NCBI RefSeq assembly: GCF_003208175.1
Contig: NZ_QKMR01000005.1
Coordinates: 1-64,000, forward strand
Source: Ruminiclostridium sufflavum DSM 19573
GTDB lineage: Bacteria; Bacillota; Clostridia; Acetivibrionales; DSM-1351
DNA length: 64,000 bases
Direction: 5' to 3'
A model generated the notes under the pieces. The model had not been told where the DNA came from and did not search any database. It saw only the letters and a list, made by a program, of their open reading frames with translations. The first letter of the stretch is position 1, and every line of letters begins with the position of its first letter. The position numbers and the translations under genes were made by a program. Of this stretch, positions 36,102 to 44,700 are shown piece after piece.

Positions 36102-36952
36102 TGCTGGACGGACATATTCATATATTTAATAAAACAATCGATAAGGCTGGATTAGCTGAAAAATTCAGCGAGGCCGGAATTAACGGGGGAATTATATTAT
36201 CCCTGCCTCCGGAAACAATGAACTTTGGATATTTCGGGCAGAAGGAGCGTTTGGACAATCTGCTTGAGTGTAAGGAAGCCGGAAGCAATTTGTATCCCTT
36301 TTATTGGATAAATCCTATTGAAAAGGATGCCTTGGAGCAGGTTAAGCTTGCGGAGGAATATGGTGTCAGGGGATTTAAAATAATATGCAATAATTTTTAT
36401 CCCGATGACAAAAAGGCTTTTAGGGTATTTGAGGCTATAGCAGGTATAAACAGGCCGATATTATTCCATTCGGGAATTTTATGGGATGGAGCGGTTTCAT
36501 CACAATACAACAGGCCGGCGGGGTTTGAGGCTCTGCTGCAAATCGACGGATTGAAATTTTCACTTGCTCATGCGTCTTGGCCATGGATTGATGAGTGCAT
36601 CGCCCTCTATGGCAAAATCCAGAATGCCTATTCGAGGCGTCCTGACTTGTCGGTTGAAATGTTTATTGACATAACTCCGGGAACTCCTCCTATCTACAGG
36701 GAAGAGCTGCTGACAAAGCTTTTTAAGGTTGGATATGATGTCCAGAACAATATTATTTTCGGCAGCGATTGCAATCTGGACAATTACAACTCAAAATGGA
36801 CTAAGGATTGGGTAAAAAGAGATAATGAAATATATGATAAGCTATCAATTGGTACTGATGTTAAAAAGAAAGTATTTTCAGAAAATCTGAAGCGGTTTCT
36901 GGGACTGGATAAGCAACCTGTCAAAAAGAATACCTTGCTTCCGGGAATCTGA
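36101..36952 (+). CDS. Amidohydrolase-family (TIM-barrel) hydrolase
   Basis: 283 residues from ATG 36101, which overlaps the preceding TGA (TGATG). DGHIHIF at the start is the metal-binding HxH; FHSGILWDG, LAHASWP and GSDCNLDNY supply further His/Asp ligands. Resembles amidohydrolase-2 lactonases or decarboxylases; perhaps hydrolyses a lactone made by the oxidoreductase encoded before it. Confidence 0.85.
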   Translation: MLDGHIHIFNKTIDKAGLAEKFSEAGINGGIILSLPPETMNFGYFGQKERLDNLLECKEAGSNLYPFYWINPIEKDALEQVKLAEEYGVRGFKIICNNFYPDDKKAFRVFEAIAGINRPILFHSGILWDGAVSSQYNRPAGFEALLQIDGLKFSLAHASWPWIDECIALYGKIQNAYSRRPDLSVEMFIDITPGTPPIYREELLTKLFKVGYDVQNNIIFGSDCNLDNYNSKWTKDWVKRDNEIYDKLSIGTDVKKKVFSENLKRFLGLDKQPVKKNTLLPGI

Positions 36953-36965
36953 AACTAAAGCTTAT

Positions 36966-37016
36966 AAAGCCGGCGTACAGCCATAAAAAAATTTAAAGCT
37001 GTGTGCCGGCTTTTTT
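36966..37016 (+). terminator. Terminator of the sugar transport operon
   Basis: AAAGCCGGCGTACAGC pairs with GCTGTGTGCCGGCTTT (one G-U), followed by T-run. Confidence 0.85.
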
Positions 37017-37111
37017 GCCCTTTTAAGCAAACACCGGTAATTCATAACCGTCTTGGTTTCATATCTCTGCTTTACACATCTTACAAAAACTGCAAAGGTT
37101 GATTAATTTAT

Positions 37112-37495
37112 TTATTTATTACTCTCGTAGTTCTGTAAAAAAAGCTGCATAGCCTCAATGGATTTTGCACTGATAACATGTTCAATGGAGCAGGCATCAT
37201 TGTCCGCGGTATCATGGTCTATCTTAAGGATATCCATAAAAAACTTCCGGATAATATGATGCTTTTTTGATGTGAATTCCGCCCAGTTTTCTCCGGCAGA
37301 GGTAAGATATATTTCACCGTATTTCTCCCTTATAATCAGACCCTTCTCTGCAAGCGTTGACATAGCACTGTTGGTGCTTGCTTTTGTAACTTCCAGACGT
37401 TCGGCGATATCTGATACTCGTACTCCCTTCCCTGCTTTTGAAAGTTCATAAATTGCTTCAAGGTAATTTTCCATCGTAAAAGTGAGTTTTTCCAT
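37112..37495 (-). CDS. DtxR/MntR-family metal-dependent repressor
   Basis: 127 residues: winged helix (ENYLEAIYELSKAGKGVRVS, AERLEVTKASTNSAMSTLAE) and a dimerisation/metal domain with KKHHIIRKFFMDIL, Asp/Cys-Ser-Ile-Glu-His (DACSIEHVIS). No SH3 domain, so the short MntR/IdeR-like form. Divergent from a promoter carrying a palindrome of the DtxR-box type. Responds to Fe(II) or Mn(II); which one cannot be told. Confidence 0.92.
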   Translation of the reverse strand: MEKLTFTMENYLEAIYELSKAGKGVRVSDIAERLEVTKASTNSAMSTLAEKGLIIREKYGEIYLTSAGENWAEFTSKKHHIIRKFFMDILKIDHDTADNDACSIEHVISAKSIEAMQLFLQNYESNK

Positions 37496-37611
37496 TTCAA
37501 ATCCTCCGCAATTCCGCAGCAGGTAAATTTGCTACCTCGCTCAGCTTATGCTTTTATATTAAAGGAAAAGGGAATTTATTTCAAGAATTAAGAAAAATTT
37601 ATTGCAGATAG

Positions 37612-37664
37612 TTGACAGAAGTTATAGTCAACCATATAATATTAAATGTTAGATTAATCTAACA
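37612..37664 (+). promoter_or_regulatory. Consensus sigma-A promoter with overlapping DtxR-type palindrome
   Basis: TTGACA (37612-37617), 17-bp spacer, TATAAT (37635-37640), and the perfect palindrome TGTTAGATTAATCTAACA at 37647-37664 covering the expected start site. DtxR-family boxes for iron commonly read TTAGGTTA-like inverted halves; this has TTAGATTAATCTAA. The adjacent DtxR-family gene is the obvious candidate repressor. Confidence 0.8.
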
Positions 37665-38095
37665 CTCGAGTGAAAAGATTAAAAATCCGGCTATGAGCAT
37701 CAATGAGAGCGGTAAGCCTTTTGAGAGGCTTGGCCGGAACAGGAAACTGCATAGTAATCATGACAGCAACAGTTGCATTACAAAACTGAATACAGAGGAC
37801 TAAACTATGCTGATTGGAATTTAAAGCATTGATCATTATTTTATGAACTGAACGGGAAAGTTTACAAAAACAATCTGAGAGAATTGATGCCATATGGCGG
37901 TTAAGCATTATCATGAGATTTCTGAAGCTGCCCGGCTGCAGAATATTAGGATAACGCTGTGGCGCACATTCACATAAACAGGTCAAAGCCATAGGTTAAA
38001 ATAAAAGGTCCTCAATTTCAAACAAGGTATTAATAAAAAATATAGAGAGGAAGGTATAGATGTGATTAATTATAATTACATCATACAAGGGAAAA
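37665..38095 (+). other. Long leader (~430 nt) between metal-box promoter and lipoprotein gene
   Basis: No gene with a ribosome site. Foldable parts: CCGGC...GGCCGG enclosing AAGCC/GGCTT (37685-37735), and GCATAGT/ACTATGC (about 37749 and 37805). A 36-codon frame from 37694 and a 112-codon minus-strand frame at 37654-37992 are judged chance. Could be a structured 5' UTR or remnant of a lost gene. Confidence 0.4.
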
Positions 38096-39529
38096 ATGAA
38101 GATTAATTTAAAAAAAGCGGTTACAATTGGCATGGCATTATCGATTTCCTTGTCTATGCTCGCAGGCTGCTCATCTGAGGAAGGCAGCAAGGAGTCTGTT
38201 GCGGACACTTCTGCTGCGAAGGTATCACAGGCAGATGACACTGCAGCCGGTAAGGAAGTAAAATCTGAAATAGAATGGATATCTACATATAATGGTCCGG
38301 ATAAGAAGGATGACAGAATGTTTGGCGCTGCCGTTGCATCGGATGGAAGCTATATTGCCGTAGGAAATTCTGAAAATGCGGATAAAAGTGAAACGGCTGT
38401 GTATTTAAAATATAAGGCAGACGGTACTCAGGAATGGGCGAAGCAGATTCCTGACACCCACTTGCAGGCAGTAATAGAAACCAAAAGCGGATATCTGGCT
38501 GTGGGCAGCACAACCTCAAAGGCGGAACCGTTCTTTAAGGAAACCGCGGCGGCGGCAGGAGAGCCTGATACCAATGCGGCGGCTGTACTGTTTGACAAAG
38601 AAGGAAACATAATTTGGGCTAAATCCTTTGGAGGCAGCGGATATGATGTATTTACAGGGCATATGTGGAGCGGGTCCGGCTATCCTTCCGTATTGCCTAA
38701 CGGGAACTTTTTACTACTTGGGAATACAGCATCAAATGACGGCGATTTTAAGGGCAGAAACATCGGAGGCACTGATGGGTTCCTGCTTGAAATAGATCCT
38801 CAGGGGAAGCTTGTATCAGTAAACCTCTATGGCGGCAGCGGAAACGACACCTTGCATGAGGCAATTGCTTTAGAGGATGGAAGTATTTTAATTGGCGGCA
38901 TCATGAATCTCCCTACAGAGGAAAAAACAAAAAAGGTTCTTCCTGCGGACGGAATGTTTAAAGGATTGTCCGACAATTGGGATGAAGGCAGTGTTTTTGT
39001 AACCAAGCTTGATAAAAATAAAAATATTCTTTGGACAAAGCTTATTAATGCACATGGACCATGGGTTGTAGGAATGACGCCGGCAAAGGACGGAGGAATT
39101 ATGGTTGCTGCCGACGGTATGAAGGAAACTGCCGAGGAAGAGGCTACCAGCCTGTCTCTGTATAAGCTGGATGCAAACGGTAATGTGATTTGGGAGAAAG
39201 ATTACAGTAACGATAAGGGTGATACTGCGAGAATATTTGTAACCTCCTTAAGAGGAGCTGCCGACGGAACTTATCTGCTTTCGGGAGAGGTTCATTACAA
39301 ATCGGTTCTTGAGCCTGATTCTGAAGGTATGCGCGGCTGGCTTGGCTGTATAGATGAGACCGGTAATTTGCTGTGGGAACGTAATTTTGAAGGCACAGAT
39401 TATGAATTGCACATCCATGCAGAGCCCGCCGCCGACGGAGGAGTTGTTCTGGCGGCTCAGAAAGCCTCGGAAGATGGAGACTGGGATGCAGTACTTATAA
39501 AATATGCACCCTATGTAAAATCAAAATAA
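38096..39529 (+). CDS. Beta-propeller-like lipoprotein
   Basis: 477 residues. Signal peptide with lipobox MLAGC, a Ser/Ala/Lys-rich linker, then repeated blades of ~50 residues of the form GSYIAVGNSE...VYLKYKADGTQEWAKQI, typical of PQQ-like or delta-60 repeat propellers. Exported and membrane-anchored. First gene behind the metal-box promoter, together with a ferric-reductase-like membrane protein and an FMN-binding lipoprotein. Specific role unknown. Confidence 0.75.
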   Translation: MKINLKKAVTIGMALSISLSMLAGCSSEEGSKESVADTSAAKVSQADDTAAGKEVKSEIEWISTYNGPDKKDDRMFGAAVASDGSYIAVGNSENADKSETAVYLKYKADGTQEWAKQIPDTHLQAVIETKSGYLAVGSTTSKAEPFFKETAAAAGEPDTNAAAVLFDKEGNIIWAKSFGGSGYDVFTGHMWSGSGYPSVLPNGNFLLLGNTASNDGDFKGRNIGGTDGFLLEIDPQGKLVSVNLYGGSGNDTLHEAIALEDGSILIGGIMNLPTEEKTKKVLPADGMFKGLSDNWDEGSVFVTKLDKNKNILWTKLINAHGPWVVGMTPAKDGGIMVAADGMKETAEEEATSLSLYKLDANGNVIWEKDYSNDKGDTARIFVTSLRGAADGTYLLSGEVHYKSVLEPDSEGMRGWLGCIDETGNLLWERNFEGTDYELHIHAEPAADGGVVLAAQKASEDGDWDAVLIKYAPYVKSK

Positions 39530-39631
39530 TCATTACATAGCTTCTGATGCAAATGGACTTCTGCCCTGCCGAATGCGGGCAGAGGTCCATTCAATTAGCA
39601 TTTATTTAAAAATGCAAGAGAGGAGAAAAAA

Positions 39632-40366
39632 ATGTTGCTATTGCTGGGACTGGTGCAAGTATTCATTTTCATATTTGTATTCCATAATGCTCTTAAAAAA
39701 TACCCTGAACGATTTTACACAGTGGCAGTCTGCATGGTAATCTTTTTAATCGCGGATATTTTACTGGAATTTTCCGTAGAATGGCCGGATTGGATTCAAA
39801 CCTATATTTTGTCTGTTTTTCAGAGAGGTTCCTTTGCTACCTCACTGTTTATTGTTGTAATGTTTATTGGCGCACTGGATAAAAAACGGCCGGCCGTAAG
39901 GGCATTATTCAAGATTCGTGCTGAATTATCCATTGTGGCCTCCATATTGACACTAGGGCACAATCTTATCTATGGTTGGTCCTATTTTCCAATGTTATTT
40001 ACAAGGCCGGGAGATATGCGCCCGGAATATGCGGCTGCCTCGGTGGTAACCATCGTGCTGCTGGTGCTTATGATACCGCTGTTTATTACCTCCTTTTCAA
40101 AGGTACGGCGCAAAATGAGTGCACATAAGTGGAAAAGCTTGCAGCGGCTGGCATATCCTTTTTATATTCTGATTTATGTGCATGTGATGATTCTGTTTAT
40201 ACCGAGATGGAATTTGGGAGGTAATTATGTTTTGGGCATTCTGGGATATACGGCTATTTATTCAGCCTATGTTATCCTTAGGCTTAAAAAATATTTTAAT
40301 GACAGGAAGCATAAGCAGCCGCGGTATTGCAAAACCCATGCACGAAAGGAAAAGATTAAAAATTAA
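39632..40366 (+). CDS. Ferric-reductase-like (cytochrome b-type) membrane protein
   Basis: 244 residues, about seven membrane segments. RAELSIVASILTLGHNLIYG and HKWKSLQRLAYPFYILIYVH resemble the two heme-binding helices of the ferric reductase/MsrQ family, with His in LGHNL and in YVHVM as probable heme ligands. No FAD/NAD domain is fused. It likely passes electrons across the membrane to the FMN lipoprotein encoded 16 bp downstream. Ribosome site GAGGAG. Confidence 0.75.
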   Translation: MLLLLGLVQVFIFIFVFHNALKKYPERFYTVAVCMVIFLIADILLEFSVEWPDWIQTYILSVFQRGSFATSLFIVVMFIGALDKKRPAVRALFKIRAELSIVASILTLGHNLIYGWSYFPMLFTRPGDMRPEYAAASVVTIVLLVLMIPLFITSFSKVRRKMSAHKWKSLQRLAYPFYILIYVHVMILFIPRWNLGGNYVLGILGYTAIYSAYVILRLKKYFNDRKHKQPRYCKTHARKEKIKN

Positions 40367-40382
40367 ATTTAGGAGAATATAT

Positions 40383-40775
40383 ATGAAAAATAAACGCTTT
40401 TTTGCGTGTGCAGCCATAATGCTGGTACTTCTTAGTGCCGGCTGTTCCACAGAACAAACAGATAATTCATCGGTAAAGAAGGAAGCTGCCGGTCAGTCTG
40501 CGGAGGCAGGGAAGATTAAGGACGGCATATACTCGGGAGTGGCACGGGGATATAAAAAAGGCCTTCATGTAAATGTAACAGTCAAGGATAGTAAAATTGC
40601 GGATGTGGAAATTGGCAAGAATAACGAAGATGAACCTTATTTGACGGATTCCATGGTTGTAATTGAGCAGATTGTGGAAACCCAGTCTACGGAAGTAGAT
40701 GCTGTGGCAGGTGCCACAAAAACCTGCAAGGGAATAGCCAAGGCAGTGGACAATGCACTGGAGAAGGCTAAATAA
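40383..40775 (+). CDS. FMN-binding-domain lipoprotein
   Basis: 130 residues from ATG 40383, after AGGAG. Lipobox LSAGC (Cys ~21), linker, then the FMN_bind domain: DGIYSGVARGYKKGLHVNV, DSKIADVEIGKNNEDEPY and DAVAGATKT near the C terminus. The last matches the flavinylation motif (D-x-x-x-G-A-T), where ApbE attaches FMN to the Thr. Acts outside the membrane as a covalent flavin electron carrier. No apbE gene is in the window. Confidence 0.85.
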   Translation: MKNKRFFACAAIMLVLLSAGCSTEQTDNSSVKKEAAGQSAEAGKIKDGIYSGVARGYKKGLHVNVTVKDSKIADVEIGKNNEDEPYLTDSMVVIEQIVETQSTEVDAVAGATKTCKGIAKAVDNALEKAK

Positions 40776-40792
40776 TTATATGCAAGAATACA

Positions 40793-40841
40793 AAAAGGCA
40801 CTGGATTTTGGAGTATTACTTCAAGTTCAGGTGCCTTTTTC
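40793..40841 (+). terminator. Terminator of the flavin electron-transfer operon
   Basis: AAAAAGGCACTG pairs with CAGGTGCCTTTTT (one bulged G). Confidence 0.7.
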
Positions 40842-40871
40842 GGTTTTCAGCCGATAGTAATTGACTTTTTT
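40841..40871 (+). repeat. Interspersed repeat, copy 2
   Basis: Identical over 27 bp (30 of 31 with the 5' extension) to 490-520: ...CAGCCGATAGTAATTGAC plus six T. Copy 1 carries a complete hairpin; copy 2 keeps only the 3' arm. Confidence 0.7.
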
Positions 40872-41123
40872 GTAGAAGCCATATATACATTTGTGTGCGG
40901 TGAATGGACTAGGGCGATAATTGAAGAGAAACGAAGATAATAGCATTTACATAATAACCTGATAATTCTTGTGATTTTAAGCGCAAATTATAGTATAATT
41001 AGAATATAAACATGCTGCGGCGGTTCTTGTGGAACCTTATAGGATATATTATAATTTGTGCATGTGGTAAATATTTGTAATTACATATCATTGTCACTAG
41101 GTTATAGGGAAGGAGGTTAAGAT

Positions 41124-41819
41124 ATGTCTGATTTCTACGTAATAGTTTTTTTGGTAGGTGTTTTTTATACGCTTGTTTCTTTAATTATAAGCGGAGTTAC
41201 CGGTTCATTGCATTCACACGGGGATTTCAGCGGTGATGTGAGTATGCATGGGAATATGGACAGTGGAAGCCTAGACGGCGGACATATTCAAACAGATGGA
41301 GGAAACGCAATGCATTCCGCTGACGCAAGCCATGCCGGAAGCATTGAAGGGCAGCATGGATCTTCTGCGGATAGCAGCTCGGGAGTATCGCATAGCATTG
41401 TATCCTGGTTCGCATTATTGTTGAACCCGATAGTGGCTGTTTCCTTTTTAACTGTTTTTGGAGGTATAGGAATATTAGGAGAAAGCTATTTTAAGTGGAA
41501 CGATATCATTACCTTGGTATTTTCAGCTGCTTCGGGAATAATTGTTTCAACGCTTCTTTACAATTTTATAGCAAAGCCTATTTACAGAAGCGAAAACACC
41601 TCTGATGTTTCAAGAAATGAATTGATAGGAACGGCGGCAGAAGTTACGACGGATATACTTGCTGAAGGCTTTGGGACTATTACGTACACAGTAAACTCTA
41701 TCAGGTTTACGTCACCTGCAAAGCACATTGAGGAAAAGGCTGTCAGACAAGGCCAGAAAGTTGTTATATGCAAGATAGAGAGCAATATTTTTTATATAAG
41801 TGAAATACCCGGTATCTAA
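41124..41819 (+). CDS. NfeD-like membrane protein with OB-fold C terminus
   Basis: 231 residues: N-terminal membrane segment, a His/Ser/Gly-rich outer loop (~28-88), two further membrane segments, then a ~75-residue C-terminal beta domain (NELIGTAAEVTTDILAEGFG ... VRQGQKVVICKIESN). This matches NfeD/YuaF-type partners of flotillin. The flotillin gene follows 87 bp later. Confidence 0.82.
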   Translation: MSDFYVIVFLVGVFYTLVSLIISGVTGSLHSHGDFSGDVSMHGNMDSGSLDGGHIQTDGGNAMHSADASHAGSIEGQHGSSADSSSGVSHSIVSWFALLLNPIVAVSFLTVFGGIGILGESYFKWNDIITLVFSAASGIIVSTLLYNFIAKPIYRSENTSDVSRNELIGTAAEVTTDILAEGFGTITYTVNSIRFTSPAKHIEEKAVRQGQKVVICKIESNIFYISEIPGI

Positions 41820-41906
41820 AAACTCAGCTTTTACCGGCAAATTGAGCTTTGGCTCAGTTAACCATGCCGGTTAGGCTTTGTAAAAAAAATAAAAGGAGAT
41901 TAAAAA

Positions 41907-43373
41907 ATGGGAGATTTTTCAGTGTATTTAATTCCGGTAATAATTGTAATAGTTTTATTTGTTTTAATTATCAGCTTATTCAACATGTACAAAAAGGTGC
42001 CGCAGGATAAGGCGCTGGTAGTTACAGGTTTCAGAGGCAGAAGGGTTATAACCGGCGGCGGCGGTATTGTTGTTCCTTTGCTTGAAAGAATTGATGTTAT
42101 ATCTCTTGAAAATATGCAGATTGATATCAGAATAGACGGTGCGCTTACCTCACAAGGTGTTGGAATTGTTGCGGACGGTGTGGCGGTTGTTAAGGTTAAA
42201 TCCGATAAAGAGTCTATTTTATCGGCAGCAGAGCAGTTTAATACCTCAAAGGGTTTGGATTATATGCTGGGTATTATTGCAAAGACAACACAGCAGGTAC
42301 TTGAGGGTAAGCTTCGTGAAATAGTTTCAAAAATGACGGTTGAGGAGATATACAAGGACAGGGAGACCTTCGCATCACATGTTCAGGGTGTCGCAGCAAC
42401 AGAGCTGCAAAGTATGGGACTTGAGCTGAAGGTATTGACCATCAAGGATATATCTGACAAAAACGGATATCTGGAGGCACTTGGAAAGCCAAGAATTGCT
42501 GAGGTTAAGAGAGATGCCCAGATTGCAGAAGCAGAAGCTACAAAGGAGACAAAGGTAAAGACCGCTGAGGCCAACAGAGAAGGAGAGGCTGCAAGAATAC
42601 AGTCTGAAACAAAGATTGCGGAAGAAAATAAAAATAAGGAGCTTAAGGTTCAATCCTACAATAAGGATCAGCAGACTGCAAAAGCGGATGCCGACCTTGC
42701 TTACGAGATACAGGCGAATATTGTTAAAAAGGAAGTTGCCGAAACGGCAATGCAGGTTGAAATAACCAAAAAGCAGAAGGAAATAGAGCTGGCAGAGCAG
42801 GAAGCACTCAGAAAAGAAAAGGAACTGGAAGCGACAATCAAAAAGCAGGCTGATGCAGATAACTATCAGGCTACAAAGCTTGCGGATGCTAATAAGTACA
42901 AGGAATTCGCATCTGCAGAGGCAAGAGCAAGAGCGATAGAAATGGAAGGTGAAGCTAAGGCAAAGGCAAAGAGAGCCGAAGGTATGGCTGAGGTGGAAAT
43001 TATCAAGGCAAAGGGTGAGGCTGAGGCATCAGCTATGCTGAAAAAAGCGGAAGCCTTCAAGCTGTATAATGATGCGGCTGTTACGCAGATGATAATTGAA
43101 AAGCTGCCTGAAATTGCAAATGCAATAGCCAGTCCTCTGGCTAAGACTGAAAAGATTGTTATTGTCGACAATGGCAGCAGCGGAGAAGCAAAAGGTGCCG
43201 CAAAGGTTACAGGCTATGTGACAGATATTATTTCTCAGCTTCCTGAGAGTGTTGAAGCAATTACCGGACTTAATGTTTTGGATTTGCTGAAAAAAGGCGG
43301 TATTAATAAACCGGAGGATATAATTAAAGAAGTAAATAAAGATGAGGCTCAGCAACAGTCAGATACTCTGTAA
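41907..43373 (+). CDS. floT: Flotillin-like SPFH-domain protein
   Basis: 488 residues: N-terminal membrane segment (~6-26), SPFH/band-7 domain (~30-200), a long Glu/Ala/Lys-rich coiled coil (~205-400) and a C-terminal oligomerisation part. The FloT/YuaG family organises membrane microdomains. Ribosome site AAAGGAG. Pairs with the NfeD-like protein encoded upstream. Confidence 0.93.
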   Translation: MGDFSVYLIPVIIVIVLFVLIISLFNMYKKVPQDKALVVTGFRGRRVITGGGGIVVPLLERIDVISLENMQIDIRIDGALTSQGVGIVADGVAVVKVKSDKESILSAAEQFNTSKGLDYMLGIIAKTTQQVLEGKLREIVSKMTVEEIYKDRETFASHVQGVAATELQSMGLELKVLTIKDISDKNGYLEALGKPRIAEVKRDAQIAEAEATKETKVKTAEANREGEAARIQSETKIAEENKNKELKVQSYNKDQQTAKADADLAYEIQANIVKKEVAETAMQVEITKKQKEIELAEQEALRKEKELEATIKKQADADNYQATKLADANKYKEFASAEARARAIEMEGEAKAKAKRAEGMAEVEIIKAKGEAEASAMLKKAEAFKLYNDAAVTQMIIEKLPEIANAIASPLAKTEKIVIVDNGSSGEAKGAAKVTGYVTDIISQLPESVEAITGLNVLDLLKKGGINKPEDIIKEVNKDEAQQQSDTL

Positions 43374-43412
43374 AAAGCAGGATAGCTGTTTTGTAAGGCG
43401 AGCAGGATAAAA

Positions 43413-43452
43413 ATATCACAAGGGGTTTACGTGACGGTGCCTCTTGTGATAT
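43413..43452 (+). promoter_or_regulatory. First leader hairpin upstream of thiS
   Basis: ATATCACAAG (43413-43422) and CTTGTGATAT (43443-43452) form a perfect 10-bp stem around GGGGTTTACGTGACGGTGCC. No T-run follows, so not a simple terminator. Confidence 0.5.
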
Positions 43453-43495
43453 AATACATAAAAAATTAATTTATTTATTAAGTTTCGTACAATAT

Positions 43496-43550
43496 AGCAC
43501 GAAAAGGGGTACACCACCGCGGGTGTAATTCTTTTCGTGCTTTTTGTTTT
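43496..43550 (+). terminator. Terminator-like hairpin in the thiS leader
   Basis: AGCACGAAAAG (43496-43506) and CTTTTCGTGCT (43531-43541) form an 11-bp stem with an inner ACACC/GGGTGT stem, followed by TTTTTGTTTT, 35-40 nt before thiS. It either ends the flotillin transcript or attenuates the thi operon. Confidence 0.65.
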
Positions 43551-43584
43551 GGCTTGTATTTTAAACTTGGAAAGGATGCTTGTG

Positions 43585-43779
43585 ATGAAATTAAATGGGA
43601 ATACAATTATCTTTAAAAAGGAAGTGCCGTTAATTTTATTCTTACAGCAAAACAAATATGATATTTCCCGGATAGCGGTTGAGCTAAACGGAGATATTGT
43701 ACCGAAAGCAGAGTATGCCGGGGTTTTGCTTAGTGAAAAGGATTCCGTGGAAGTTGTCAGCTTTGTTGGAGGAGGATGA
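43585..43779 (+). CDS. thiS: Sulfur carrier protein ThiS
   Basis: 64 residues from ATG 43585 with GGAAAGGA ahead. Ubiquitin-like beta-grasp protein ending in Gly-Gly-Gly, the C terminus that ThiF adenylates and that carries sulfur as thiocarboxylate for thiazole synthesis. First gene of the thi cluster. Confidence 0.92.
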   Translation: MKLNGNTIIFKKEVPLILFLQQNKYDISRIAVELNGDIVPKAEYAGVLLSEKDSVEVVSFVGGG

Positions 43780-43872
43780 GGATAAATTAACAGGAATAAC
43801 GGGTAATTAAAAATTGGAAAGGTGGCGGGCAGCTTTCTATGCTGTTTTGCGTAAAAGGAGCATGGAAATAAA

Positions 43873-44673
43873 ATGTATATTAAAATAAATGGGCAGGAGA
43901 TTGAAACGAAATTTCGGTATGTATATGAGCTGTGCGGAAACATAAGTGCAGAAAAGGTAATAATCCTTAACGGATATCAGACATCCGGGGACTATGAATT
44001 ATCTGAAGGGGATGAGCTTTTTATTATACAAAAGGGGGTCATACCAGGGCAGGAACAGCTGGAAGGGATGATGGCGGCACGGCATACCCCACGGGTACAT
44101 GCTAGGGTAAAAGCAGCTGGAGTTGCTATTGCAGGATTGGGAGGATTAGGCTCAAATGTTGCGGTCATGCTTGCCAGAACGGGTGTGGGGAACTTGCTGC
44201 TGGTGGATTTTGATGTGGTTGAGCCGAGCAATCTGAACAGGCAAAGCTATTACATAAGCCATTTGGGTTTGCCTAAAACAATTGCTCTTGAAAAACAGCT
44301 TAAGGAAATTAATCCGTTTATAAATATAAAAATAAAAAATGTAAGAGTTACAGAGGAAAATGCAGAAGAATTGTTTGCCGGATATGATGTGATATGTGAG
44401 GCCTTTGACAATCCTGAAGCAAAGGCTGTGCTTGTAAATACTGTTCTTGAACGGTTACATAATATTAAGGTGGTAGCGGCATCAGGAATGGCCGGCTATC
44501 ACAGCTCCAATCTTATAAGAACCGAGAGAAAAATGAAAAATCTTTATGTATGCGGTGATTTTGAAAACGAAGCCGGAACAGGCAGCGGGCTGATGGCACC
44601 CAGAGTACAGATATGTGCGGCACATCAGGCAAATATGGTTCTGCGCCTGTTATTGGGAATAGAAGAGGCTTGA
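43873..44673 (+). CDS. thiF: ThiF adenylyltransferase with N-terminal ThiS-like domain
   Basis: 266 residues. The first ~58 residues are a beta-grasp domain (MYIKINGQEIETKF ... GDELFIIQKG) lacking the terminal Gly-Gly. Then the E1-like core: GLGGLGSNVAVMLARTGVG, DFDVVEPSNLNRQ, CEAFDNPEAK. It adenylates the ThiS C terminus. A CxxC zinc pair common in longer ThiF proteins is not seen. Confidence 0.9.
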   Translation: MYIKINGQEIETKFRYVYELCGNISAEKVIILNGYQTSGDYELSEGDELFIIQKGVIPGQEQLEGMMAARHTPRVHARVKAAGVAIAGLGGLGSNVAVMLARTGVGNLLLVDFDVVEPSNLNRQSYYISHLGLPKTIALEKQLKEINPFINIKIKNVRVTEENAEELFAGYDVICEAFDNPEAKAVLVNTVLERLHNIKVVAASGMAGYHSSNLIRTERKMKNLYVCGDFENEAGTGSGLMAPRVQICAAHQANMVLRLLLGIEEA

Positions 44674-44700
44674 AAAGCTATTATACAAGGAGAGGTTAAA

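Larger units (their letters stand above)
40776..41123. other. Intergenic region with terminator and repeat copy 2
   Basis: Holds the terminator at 40793-40841 and the 31-bp repeat at 40841-40871. The remaining ~250 bp are AT-rich; TATAATT near 40991 could be part of the promoter of the next operon. Confidence 0.4.

Noticed and set aside
37654-37992. 112-codon minus-strand ORF overlapping the metal-box leader
   Set aside because: Ends inside the palindrome, no ribosome site, composition unlike neighbouring genes; no family recognised.
43405-43560. TPP riboswitch before thiS
   Set aside because: Conserved CUGAGA and ACCUGAUC segments are absent.
43873-44050. ThiS-like N terminus of ThiF as evidence for a gene-fusion novelty
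   Set aside because: A ThiS-like beta-grasp domain at the N terminus of clostridial ThiF is, to my knowledge, a known architecture.
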